From contig FMBT01000332.1 in NCBI GenBank assembly GCA_900095095.1, positions 62,001-126,000 of the forward strand: a DNA stretch of 64,000 nt. Direction: 5' to 3'. The DNA is from Fragilariopsis cylindrus CCMP1102 (lineage: Eukaryota > Bacillariophyta > Bacillariophyceae > Bacillariales > Bacillariaceae). Shown here in pieces: positions 43,201 to 51,901 of the stretch (position 1 is the first letter of the stretch; each line of letters starts with the position of its first letter). The translations under genes and the position numbers were made by a program. The notes beneath the pieces are model-generated. The model ran no database searches and was not told the origin of the DNA. It was given only the letters and a program-made list of their open reading frames with translations.

Positions 43201-46200
43201 CTGGGAAGCGTTTCTTTGGAAGATAATTTGTTGCAAGACGACGAATCCGGTTGGGATGACGATGGGACTGATCTCGACGATCTTACGGCCGGCGCCGATG
43301 AAGTACAGATCCTGAATGATACTGTTGCAACAAAAGAAGAAAATAATCTCGTAGATCATATTCCCAAGAAAAGATTTAGTAGGCCCATTGACGGCTCGAC
43401 TATGGTCCTCGTAGATCCATTGGATGCTGATTCCGAAGTTGATGATGCTGACGATGACACTGCTGGAAATGCTCGAACCGACAGATTCGGTCCTATTGTA
43501 GATCACACTCCGGCTCCTCTATCTACACCGATATCAATCGCTACATCTATGATAAATGGTGCCGGCAGTGCTATTCGTCCTGATGATAACGATATAGATG
43601 GTTCTGGAACGTGGTTTGGAGCGTCGACACTAGGAGGGATGTCAAGTGCTGCAGGAGATCGATCCATTGCTGATGATGACGATGTTAGTGGAACGGGATG
43701 GGATGACGATGATCAAGTTTTAGAAGATTTAGCGTCTCCCGCTGCAGCTCCGCGGCCGGTACAAGATCCTGAAAATATTTTGGTTGATCATGTTCCTTCT
43801 CTTGCATCGCCTCGTCATGTTGATACGAATGCGTCCATGGCGGTGGCAGTTGATCCTTCGGTAGTTTCCTCCCAAGCTAATGACGATAATACGCAAGACG
43901 GCAATATTGGAGGAGGGATTTTTGGTGCCGTTGTTGACCACACCCCAAGTATTGAAGGTACATCTCATCGTTCTGCTGACAATAGTTCCACAGTAACAGG
44001 AATGGCAACCAATACAAAACGGGAAGACGAAATGGACGAAACAACGTGGCAAGGTGGTGTGTCTGCTCAAGGAGAAGGATGGGATCAAGATGATCCAGAA
44101 CTCGATGAGCTCGCTAGCAATAACGAAGATGAAGCAGTGGTAGACCATGTACCGGAACGACCCGAGTCGAGAATAGGAGACCCTTCTTTGATCGTTGCTG
44201 CCAATCCATCTGAAATGAGTTCACAAGTCGAAGATTTGAACCAGGATGAAAACAATTTTGGTCCTGTCGTTGACCAGACGCCTTTGGAACATGTTCTTCC
44301 TCAACCAGCTGTTGGATCGACTGTTGTTGCAATGCCTTCTGTCTTAAACGACGATTTAGACGAAGGAGACGCCGACGAACAAAGTGCTGAGGATGCAAGA
44401 ATTCCTGGCGAATGGGAGGATCATCTACCAAATCCACAGTCTGAAAATGATACAGAAAATAGAAGTGAGCAACTTGTCGATGTCGTACCTCCTCCACCCG
44501 AGCAAAGAGTTGCGGATGTAGTTAGGGACGCTTCATCAGAAATGGCAACAGTCGATGATAAATCATCAGTCGTTCCAGCAGATGATCCCAAAGAAGACGA
44601 ATTTGGACCTGTTGTTGACCATACTCCAACGGGAGAAAATAACGATGGTGATCAGACATCCAACGGAGGATCTCTTGCTAGCAGCGATGACGACGATGAC
44701 CATGATAAGAAGCCTGCAGCGGACCAAAATAATGTAGATTCTGTCGAACCTATGTGTTCCATTGAAAGCACAGACAAAGAAGATGGTCTCGACGAAGATG
44801 AGTTTGGACCTGTAGTCGATCAGTTACCGGCCGTGTCTTCAAAATCGTCAATTGCTCCGTCAAAAAGTGGCTCCACCGCTGATGCAAAGGCGACTGTGTC
44901 TGAAGACGACTTGAATACACGTGATGGTTGGGACGACGATACAATCGATAATATTGATCCATCATCTCCAAGTAATACGAGTTACCGTAAAAGTAACTCT
45001 GTCACATGGGACGATAACGTCAACGATAATGTCAACGATAATGTCAACGATAAAGAAGATGACGCTCAGAAGGCAGCGAACACATCCAATCAGCTGGATG
45101 GCATTTGCGATTCAGGTTTCTTCACCGCGGAGATGGTTGATACTTCAAAAGTGAACTTGGACGAAACAAAATACTATGATTCCGAACCACCTGTTGAGAT
45201 GAATGGTTGGAGTGACGACGGTCTCTGTATCGCCGATGATGATACGCCTCCGTCCACTCCTCGAACGAGTGCAGTTTTCAAAACCCAAACAGCAACTAAT
45301 GAATGCCCAAGTTGCTCAAATGCAGATACTACGGATTGTCCATGTATACAGGCACTGATTGAAACGAATGGAGAAAATAATGATATGGTTGGACTTTGGA
45401 AGACACCAGAAGGTGATTCTGTGAAAGTTAACTTGCAAAAACTTTTACAGAATGAGACATCTAAGCGACTTCTCATAGAAAAGGAATCACAGGCATTTCG
45501 ACAAACGATTGAATCGTTGAAGCAAGCAAAAGACACTTTGGTCAACGTAGGAGAGACGCAAATGGGTCGTGAAAATGAAATGATGTCGGCAATCTCTAAA
45601 TGGCAAGAAGCTAACGGAGAATTGTCTTCCGAAAATGGAAAGCTATCCGAAAATGTTTCGGTTTCCCACAACGAGATTGAAAAGTTATCCGAAGATGTTT
45701 CGAAATTGTCTACCGAAAATGGAAAGCTGTCAGATGATATTTTTAAGTTTCGCAACGAGAATGGGACGTTTTCTTCTGAAATTGTAAAGTTATCCAAAGA
45801 CCTTTCGAAGCTTCAAAGTGAGAACGGAGAGCTATCCGAAGATCTTTTGAAGTTAGAAAGCGAATGCACACAGCTACGAAATATAAATGATATCTTGACG
45901 AATGAAATGGAGGCAGTCCGGGGATCAATGACTCAACTCGAAGACGAGAAGTCGCAAATACAATCACGAGAAACTGCTCTTTCTGCAGAAATATCCAATT
46001 TGAAGTCTTCCCTTGAGAAACAAATCCAACAGTCAACATCTGATGCCAGTCTCCAAGACGAAATTAGATCCATTCAATCGGAGCTATCCTCTAAAGTAAA
46101 TGAGTGTTCACAACTCAATTCGCAACTGAGTCGGGTGCAAGAGAAATTGACGAAGTCAGAAGCTCAAAATTTTAAACACACGAAAGATCTTGGCAAGATC

Positions 46201-49200
46201 ACCAAAGACCATATGCATAAAATCTCCGAATTACAAAAGAAACTCGATTTGCAGAAGAAGCAGCTAGAAGAATCTAAATTACTCAATGAAAGATCGATCG
46301 CTGATTTGAAAAAGAGATTGTCAATAGAAGCTGCTACGAACCAAAATATCCAACGAGAGAACGATTCTTTTACACTACAGAAAAAGAATCTCCAAACGCA
46401 ACATGAAAATTCCGCCCGCATCCACCAACAAGATTTGTCCCAGAAGGAAGCGAAAATAAAGTCCCTCGATATCAAATTGAAAAGTGTCGAGAACGAAAAG
46501 ATACAACTTTTCAATGAAATAAAAAATTATACTCAACAGATAGAGAGATTCTCTTCTATTTCTACACAGCACGAATCTATTTCGAGGGAACGACATGTAT
46601 TGAATGAGGCCCTTGTGGATAGTAAGACTTATATTGCTGGACTACAAAAGCAATTTGACGACCTTAGATCTTCGTTGGGATTGAATTCTTCCAAACCAGA
46701 ATTGGTGTTGAATGCACTAAAAAAAGATAGAAGTCAGCAATTACAAGAAATCGAATCTTCGCAAAATCAAATCACCGCATTGAAACAAGAAAAAGCCAAT
46801 CAATTGCAAGAAATAGAATCTTCACTGAATCAAATCAACATGCTGAAACAAGAAAGATCTAACCAACTGCAAGAAATTGAGTCTTCAAAGAATCAAATAA
46901 CCGACCTTACCCGCAGAATTGACGAAATTGAGTCCGAAAAGAATTCTATACAGGCACAGTTTGACGAATTTCGTAAGTCCAACGCGAGCTCACAAAATAC
47001 GTCTGCAGTTTCGGCTTTGAATACCATCAAGGAACAAGCAAAGTTGAAGAAAATGCAGGGCGAAGTTCAACAACTGCGTCTACAATTACAGAATGCTACA
47101 AACGGGATGCAGAACAGCGATAACGAGTGTACGCGACTGTCTGGTAGATGTACAGAATTAGAGGCCGAGATTGCACGACTTGGTCAATTAGCTGCCCAAA
47201 CTGACAGACTTCAACAAGATTTACTACAGTTCCAACAGGTAAACGAGTCACAAGGACAGCGCATTCAGGTTCTGGAGAGCAATCTATCAGAGAACGAACG
47301 CATGCTGTCATTGAAAGATAAAGAAATTACCAACTTGAATGAACTTCAAAATTCAAATCAGTCGAACGCTGTAGGAATTGAAAACGAGAAGAAAAATTTG
47401 CTTGCTAAGCTACAAGAAATGAATGCTAGGATATTTGATTTAGAATCTGAACGTGGTAATCTTGCAAATGATAATGAAGATAAAAATTCGACGCTGGATG
47501 GTTTGACTGAACAAATAACAGGATTGACCAATGAGAGAGACCAGTTCCAGAACGAGAAAGACGCGTTGGAAGAAGAAAGCGATGAGATGCTTGTGCAGTT
47601 TGGACTATTGAACGAAGAGATGATTGCAAAGGAAGCAGAGACGATAAGGGTCCAAGAAGAGCTAACACAACTCCATGACGAACGCGAGCGCTACGAGCAT
47701 GAGAATCAAGATTTACGTAGTAAGATTCAAGCGCACGAGGAAAAGCTTCAAGATGCAATCAGAAAGTCAGAACAGAAGTACGAGGAAGAACTTCGATCTA
47801 AAGATGACGAGCTTCAATCGAAAGATGACGATCTCCGATCGAAAGACACAGAACTCCAGAATCATCTCCAGGTAGCTCGTAGAAAATCCCAAACATACGA
47901 GGATCAGCTCCACGAGTCTGAAGAGAAATTGAATGCACTCATCAAGGAATCCGAAGAAATGATGAAGAATTCTGGAAATGTAGACGATACTCAAAAGAAA
48001 CTGATGGAGTCGAATACTGCCTTGAGAGACCGACTAAAGGAATTGTCTTCTGAGCAATCAGTTGCAGTTGGTCAAATGCAAGTCCTAGAATCCGAGAAAC
48101 TAGATCTGAACGGAAAAGTTGAAGGTTTACAAGCTCTTGTAGACGAACTTATTGCCTCTTTTGAAACTAAGGAAGGAAAACTTCAGTCGATCATTGATGA
48201 AATAAATTCTCAAAAGATAGAGATTGCCAATAAATCTCAAATTCAAGAAATCGAAGTTGCTCGACTGAACAAAGAACTGGAAGTATCAAAAGGTGTTGCC
48301 GAAGAATCTACAGCACTTCGTCGTAGTCTCGCTGATCTGGATAGTAAATTATCTGATCAAGATCGTTTTCTTCTTCAAAAGGATGCTGCATTACAGGATC
48401 TTCGTAACCAACTTGAGGATTCCGGTGAAGCACCGGTAGAGAGCGCTGAAACGGAAATTCTAAGACAAACTGTTCAAGACTTCGAGGCCAAATCAGCGAA
48501 TGACAAGAACCAACTTCAAGAAATGGGATTCATTTGTGATGAAACACAGCAAGAATTAACGTCAACCATGGAACAGCTACAGGTTTCAGAGGATCTAGCA
48601 CAACAATTACAGAACGATCTACAATCCAAGGAGGATATTGAATCTACAAATCGAATGCTGGAATCCCGTCTGGATCAACTCGAGCAAGAACTTTTGTCCA
48701 CACGAACCGAAGAGTCGAAGTATCGTACCGAGGCTTCCGATCTTAGACAAGAAGTAGCTGATCTCGAGACGAAACCTAGAGATTCCTTGCATCAATACGA
48801 ACAGTCAACGAAGGAACAGAGTGGCGAAGTATCCGCCGAACTCGAGGCTCTTCGGCAGGAGGTCGAGTCTCTCAAGCGTGATCAAACGACATTGTCGTCC
48901 GCCGAGGCCAGTGCACGAGAGGAAGCAATGGAACGAGAATTATATGCGCTACGAAATCAAATGGCACAAAAGAATGATCAAATTGCAAGTATGGACCAAA
49001 GATTTTTATCGGATTTATCTCATTCGAACCAAGAAATAGCAACAGTCACAGTCGAGTTAGAGAAATTGAAATCGATCGCATTGAAGCCTACTTCCTCACG
49101 TGTATTAGAGCTTACCCGTGATCAAGCTGAAAACGTTGATCAGATGCGTTCACAAGTAGTGTCGTTAGCACATGCCTTAGAAAATTCCGAAAATCGACGT

Positions 49201-49314
49201 GCGGAAGTTATCGAGAAGATCGAAACAGAACGTCAAGCTCATGCCGAAAGTCTACGTCGTATGTCTGTAAACGTGAAACGATTCTATTCAACGATGAAAA
49301 TGAGTGATATATGA
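40237..49314 (+). CDS. Giant acidic VDHxP-repeat and coiled-coil protein, 3025 residues
   Basis: One uninterrupted exon of 9 kb. Residues 1 to about 1680 are very acidic with Asp-rich GW(D)DDD patches, two polyproline runs (about 70-85 and 208-227) and about 18 copies of VD-[HQIVC]-[ITVL]-P coded between about 41198 and 44830. From about 42500 these alternate between a type with basic followers (LVDHVP..R or K) and a type preceded by FG (FGPIVDHTP). A short Cys cluster CPSC...CPC lies near residue 1690. From about 1720 to the end the protein is heptad-rich coiled coil, including LSxENGKLSED-type repeats and three copies of NQLQEIESSxNQI. The C-terminus is NVKRFYSTMKMSDI. The plan suggests a long tether or scaffold, as for golgins and similar proteins, but no GRIP or other named end domain is visible. 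The function is unknown. Confidence 0.85.
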   Translation: MNFLLNAIEGNVGNDIGDDDDGGWGSDEELDLSDDGYDDDDSNSNSDAMNLPPQHQYQHQQQHGNNPPPPPPPPPPPPQQQGQGPGQDEYNDSGNIQMGGGMFMGQLTRFLDVVAPQNIDDEDDDGDDDDDDDDQNRIGDGWQDDDDEVDVEGWEDDDAQDILSMLDTDDDVADNNNNITTITNDTSTTVHTSQAVIAPSHQSHTAMIPPPPPPPPPPLPPPIPIEHVPVVDAVHENPSVSFGEETFSTTAAIGLASNDITTNDIGNDDGIDNGNNDDGNGWDDDDGDDGLMFDDVDVDVDVEGEVDTTKEKESDESQIMVDIIPSPSPLSLVQSAITEDDNDDAFALKDNGDGWGGDDDLDVDVDINNIGVDLDVDDSNVVDHIPPPSPSSRIGGPNTNDATHGDDDISQDDTLSMANSRSQQNAFRPTSTSTIEDDDDDDDDDDDVSEDVAVRSVSTVGSGSVGGGRFASTKPRKVVDCTPRVYRGITGDASLLVSGHTSVGESLESIDEANEGDYENDIDIDNAETLRRLNASFGVVVPAAAADRTSAEDSTTPRTMESGWGALRSHSVERAISSEIPFGSATTPTANNSNNHNRLSGSHTNESNNNNDEEGDLLPLVDQTPGVSVALNDDNDVRQPRPSSRRSMTSVEVLSVSSEEGDLGESDVGVDDILEELYGPMVDQIPPTPGGDDETATALKTFSGQASVEGEGSTVVGQAENLDVENDIREDDAMSAEDDEDDEDGVDESGWGSTLEFEFDNRSLLSGLPLPVVDETQHLVDHVPVDKLFRGGGRGVVGGAVKGGGANSMDVSITSSRGRGDDNVTDDDGPNTSNFGPIVDHTPSVTIRGVGARGASTQSITTSVATAVSGLERDIKEDDDMDNTTADGGSVSSAGADDDLDENDIEDDHIVDHIPKDKNQNVALDASVRVLVDKDDDMTQVDTIVEDAVLDFGPIVDQTPFVRVTSGFSVGASMMAQGNRVDDNNTATLGSVSLEDNLLQDDESGWDDDGTDLDDLTAGADEVQILNDTVATKEENNLVDHIPKKRFSRPIDGSTMVLVDPLDADSEVDDADDDTAGNARTDRFGPIVDHTPAPLSTPISIATSMINGAGSAIRPDDNDIDGSGTWFGASTLGGMSSAAGDRSIADDDDVSGTGWDDDDQVLEDLASPAAAPRPVQDPENILVDHVPSLASPRHVDTNASMAVAVDPSVVSSQANDDNTQDGNIGGGIFGAVVDHTPSIEGTSHRSADNSSTVTGMATNTKREDEMDETTWQGGVSAQGEGWDQDDPELDELASNNEDEAVVDHVPERPESRIGDPSLIVAANPSEMSSQVEDLNQDENNFGPVVDQTPLEHVLPQPAVGSTVVAMPSVLNDDLDEGDADEQSAEDARIPGEWEDHLPNPQSENDTENRSEQLVDVVPPPPEQRVADVVRDASSEMATVDDKSSVVPADDPKEDEFGPVVDHTPTGENNDGDQTSNGGSLASSDDDDDHDKKPAADQNNVDSVEPMCSIESTDKEDGLDEDEFGPVVDQLPAVSSKSSIAPSKSGSTADAKATVSEDDLNTRDGWDDDTIDNIDPSSPSNTSYRKSNSVTWDDNVNDNVNDNVNDKEDDAQKAANTSNQLDGICDSGFFTAEMVDTSKVNLDETKYYDSEPPVEMNGWSDDGLCIADDDTPPSTPRTSAVFKTQTATNECPSCSNADTTDCPCIQALIETNGENNDMVGLWKTPEGDSVKVNLQKLLQNETSKRLLIEKESQAFRQTIESLKQAKDTLVNVGETQMGRENEMMSAISKWQEANGELSSENGKLSENVSVSHNEIEKLSEDVSKLSTENGKLSDDIFKFRNENGTFSSEIVKLSKDLSKLQSENGELSEDLLKLESECTQLRNINDILTNEMEAVRGSMTQLEDEKSQIQSRETALSAEISNLKSSLEKQIQQSTSDASLQDEIRSIQSELSSKVNECSQLNSQLSRVQEKLTKSEAQNFKHTKDLGKITKDHMHKISELQKKLDLQKKQLEESKLLNERSIADLKKRLSIEAATNQNIQRENDSFTLQKKNLQTQHENSARIHQQDLSQKEAKIKSLDIKLKSVENEKIQLFNEIKNYTQQIERFSSISTQHESISRERHVLNEALVDSKTYIAGLQKQFDDLRSSLGLNSSKPELVLNALKKDRSQQLQEIESSQNQITALKQEKANQLQEIESSLNQINMLKQERSNQLQEIESSKNQITDLTRRIDEIESEKNSIQAQFDEFRKSNASSQNTSAVSALNTIKEQAKLKKMQGEVQQLRLQLQNATNGMQNSDNECTRLSGRCTELEAEIARLGQLAAQTDRLQQDLLQFQQVNESQGQRIQVLESNLSENERMLSLKDKEITNLNELQNSNQSNAVGIENEKKNLLAKLQEMNARIFDLESERGNLANDNEDKNSTLDGLTEQITGLTNERDQFQNEKDALEEESDEMLVQFGLLNEEMIAKEAETIRVQEELTQLHDERERYEHENQDLRSKIQAHEEKLQDAIRKSEQKYEEELRSKDDELQSKDDDLRSKDTELQNHLQVARRKSQTYEDQLHESEEKLNALIKESEEMMKNSGNVDDTQKKLMESNTALRDRLKELSSEQSVAVGQMQVLESEKLDLNGKVEGLQALVDELIASFETKEGKLQSIIDEINSQKIEIANKSQIQEIEVARLNKELEVSKGVAEESTALRRSLADLDSKLSDQDRFLLQKDAALQDLRNQLEDSGEAPVESAETEILRQTVQDFEAKSANDKNQLQEMGFICDETQQELTSTMEQLQVSEDLAQQLQNDLQSKEDIESTNRMLESRLDQLEQELLSTRTEESKYRTEASDLRQEVADLETKPRDSLHQYEQSTKEQSGEVSAELEALRQEVESLKRDQTTLSSAEASAREEAMERELYALRNQMAQKNDQIASMDQRFLSDLSHSNQEIATVTVELEKLKSIALKPTSSRVLELTRDQAENVDQMRSQVVSLAHALENSENRRAEVIEKIETERQAHAESLRRMSVNVKRFYSTMKMSDI
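41198..44835 (+). repeat. Array of VD-H/Q-x-P motifs in the acidic half
   Basis: FGPIVDHTP-type motifs start at about 42739, 43090, 43486, 43921, 44257, 44602 and 44803, giving spacings of roughly 200-435 bp; LVDHVP-type motifs lie between them at about 42571, 42964, 43351, 43783, 44137 and 44476. GWDDD elements precede most LVDHVP motifs. The DNA between motifs has diverged, so selection appears to keep the peptides rather than the nucleotides. Confidence 0.85.
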
Positions 49315-49830
49315 TGATGCGAATGAAAGAGTTCATTGTAGTACTATGCAAATACTAATAAATAAACAATAAGATCATATTGCCAACTTAGCTAATAGTT
49401 TTTGAAGAACAAAATTATAATTCCATTGTGTGTACATAAAATCGTAAATAAGGTACAATGTATACATAAAATTCGAAAGTTTCTTCTAGGCAGCTAAGAA
49501 AAGAAAATAGACGATAACGACTACACCCTTTTAACGATCAATGGCAGGTTTAGAGCCAACAAAGAAGACATATGCAGATGATAGGCGAACAGCAATCACA
49601 ATACTACGAGAAGGAATACAATCAACAAAACAAGCAGATCAATAGATCAGCGAATAGCCAAGGATAATTAATTATACCGTAATATGTGAAGGATTTTTGA
49701 GACGCTGCATAAGGTAGCAGAATAATAAATTGTTTCTCTCTATATTTTTGTGTTGTTAAATATATGGTATACAGTAATCTATCCCTCTCCAAAGTACAGT
49801 AGCAAAAAGACAAAAAGAACAATTTAATAT
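49315..49830. other. Intergenic between convergent genes
   Basis: AT-rich 3' flanks of the giant gene and of the small plastid protein gene. No gene seen. Confidence 0.5.
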
Positions 49831-50335
49831 TTAGTTTGCTCCAGTGTTTTCGATGTTCGATAATAATTCTGCCACCTTTTCTTCTAATCGATCTTCGGCT
49901 TCCTTTTGAACTTTCGCAAGATCACCTTCGAAGTTACTATCTTTCCATTCTTTTTCCCATTCCGCGCTCAAGGCAGTGGTGGTGATGGGTCTGTTGTAAT
50001 TGGGTTTTTTTCGAGAAATATTGAAGTGACAGAAGAAGGAAAGAGGTGAGAAACCCGATTTGAAAAAAAAGCCAGGAATTAACAACAAAAGCAGGCCTCT
50101 ATTTTCCTAGAGTATCTAAATTCCATCGTCTAAGCAAACACAAATCCATATCGAAATAATGATCACTATTGTGCAGTCATTATTATTCTCGATGTCCACG
50201 AGGGGAGAACTCGAGCTACAAATTTAAAAATTAAAGTTGCGACTATAAACGCAACGATCGGACGCACCTGCTAGCAGGAGCAAAGGCAGAGGCAGAGGCC
50301 ATAAGGGCGGCAACGATAAGAACTTGTTTCATCAT
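49831..50335 (-). CDS. Small plastid-targeted protein, 2 exons, 75 residues
   Basis: Exons 50335-50268 and 49990-49831 are joined across a 277-bp GT-AG intron (donor AGCAG|GTGCGT, acceptor TTACAACAG, phase 2). The N-terminus is a signal peptide MMKQVLIVAALMASASAFAP; ASAFAP with Phe at the cleavage site is the established diatom motif for import through the four plastid membranes. The intron falls right after this presequence (APAS-R-PITTT). The mature part is short, acidic and helical: SAEWEKEWKDSNFEGDLAKVQ, then KEAEDRLEEKVAELLSNIE. I do not recognise its family. A soluble stromal or thylakoid-lumen accessory protein is possible. The gene would be missed by length-filtered prediction. Confidence 0.85.
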
Positions 50336-51860
50336 ATTGTACAGTTTGTTGGGATATATGTATATATAATTTAAGTGGAAACGTTGTATTAGTACTGTAG
50401 TAGTTGAGGAAAGAGCTCTTTTCAAGGCTGTTTGCTTCAACAAACAACAGATGTGCTTTCATCTTTCATATTTCGATCATGGTCATCGTCGTGCTTTAAG
50501 CGGTTCGTGCGTGCGCCGTCCCTCCGTCGTACGTACCTACGACGCAAGATCGCGTACGTCAGTTGCCTTGATTATTTCGACTCACTCGACCAGATAGAGG
50601 AGAGAAGTTAAAGTTCTCGAAGCAAGTTTAAAAGTTCTACTAACGTTGCGTTGAAGAGTATAATATAGCTACAGCAGCTACAGTAGGGATGATCTCTTAA
50701 CCTGTTGCTAGTGAGTACTGTAGGATGTAAAAATTAGCAGACTACATGAATATTTGATGAGAGAAATAATAAAGCTGATGGTAGTGTTTCACCACCATTA
50801 ATTATTGTTTTGTTTTATTTGGGTCATAATCCACTTCAACTTCTTTGTAGTTTTCAACGGATGGCAGCTGTGCCTTTTTCTTTTTCAGTGCTGCTGCTTC
50901 ACAAGTGTTTTCCATATTTCCAGTGGTGTCATGATGTAGTTTATTTCCATACTCATCCTCTAAATTCAATAAAGATGCTTTCCATATTTGGATACGCAGC
51001 AAGGATGTATGGATGGTTGGCCTAATTCCAACATGGCTTGGTGTATTGTGCATACAATTCCCTTTTTAGGTTGTGGCATGAGACTGTGATAATGGTGGAT
51101 ACACCTTCTGTTAATTCACAAAAAAATAAAATTCAGAATCCTGAAAAAATTAGGCCTAGAATCCGTATGGAGCAAAAACAAAGGTAGAACCTAGCCCCGC
51201 AACGAAACAACGTCGCCGGTCTCCATTCCAACGAAGGAATCATTAGTAAAATGTGGTATGTAATCATCAAAAGAAGAAGTTGTTAGACATTGTTACTTTA
51301 CTAAAATAAATTTACCTCTATTGTCTAAACAGCAATGTGTCACAGTCCACAGTGATTAATGAGTTTGGACAGGCAGCAACACTTCTCTTTTCTCTGACAC
51401 TTCTCTTGTTTGTACTCCAACTTCTTATATGTCTAAAACCCTTCTCTTGTTTGTGTTTTGACTTTGACTAGTCATCTTCAGTGATCATATAACGACCGTC
51501 CAACTTACTTCTTGTATTAAATAGAGCAGTATTAATGGAGATTCGATTAATTATATTCCCATTGTCATGTTGATGTGTTTTTTGAACAAGATTGTTAATA
51601 GGAGATGAAAAAAGCAAAAACTAGGGGACCCTTACATAGTAGGACAGACAAAAAGTACATCGATTTGAAAAAAAGTACATAAAATATAACCTCCAGCGAT
51701 ATTGGGGCATATTGGTGTAGGTAATTTCATGTACCTGGCATTTCAATCGATGTACTTTTTTTCGGTCATAAGTACATGAAAAAGTATACTGATTTTCGCA
51801 CGACTCTTCTCAACTCTCACACAAAACAAAACACAAAATATTTTACTTTGATTTGATCTT
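50336..51860. other. 1.5 kb with no supported gene
   Basis: A minus frame at 51053-50802 (ending VENYKEVEVDYDPNKTKQ) is open but unrecognised and may be a decayed gene or exon end. Near 51650-51760 there is an inverted repeat, listed separately. The first exon of the NET-ankyrin gene may lie in this region. Confidence 0.4.
51650..51760. repeat. Inverted repeat with about 20-bp arms
   Basis: Arm 1 aaaaagtacatcgatttgaa (51650-51669) pairs with arm 2 tttcaatcgatgtacttttt (51741-51760), with one bulge and a 70-bp loop. Further AAGTACAT words lie inside and just outside (51674, 51770), so it may be the remnant of a small palindromic element. Confidence 0.7.
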
Positions 51861-51901
51861 TATAAAATAAGAATCTTGAGCTTGGATTAAATAACTCTTA
51901 T

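Noticed and set aside
50802-51053. 83-residue minus-strand frame
   Set aside because: Possible exon end, but no homology, no partner exon and no splice support, so it is not called as a gene.
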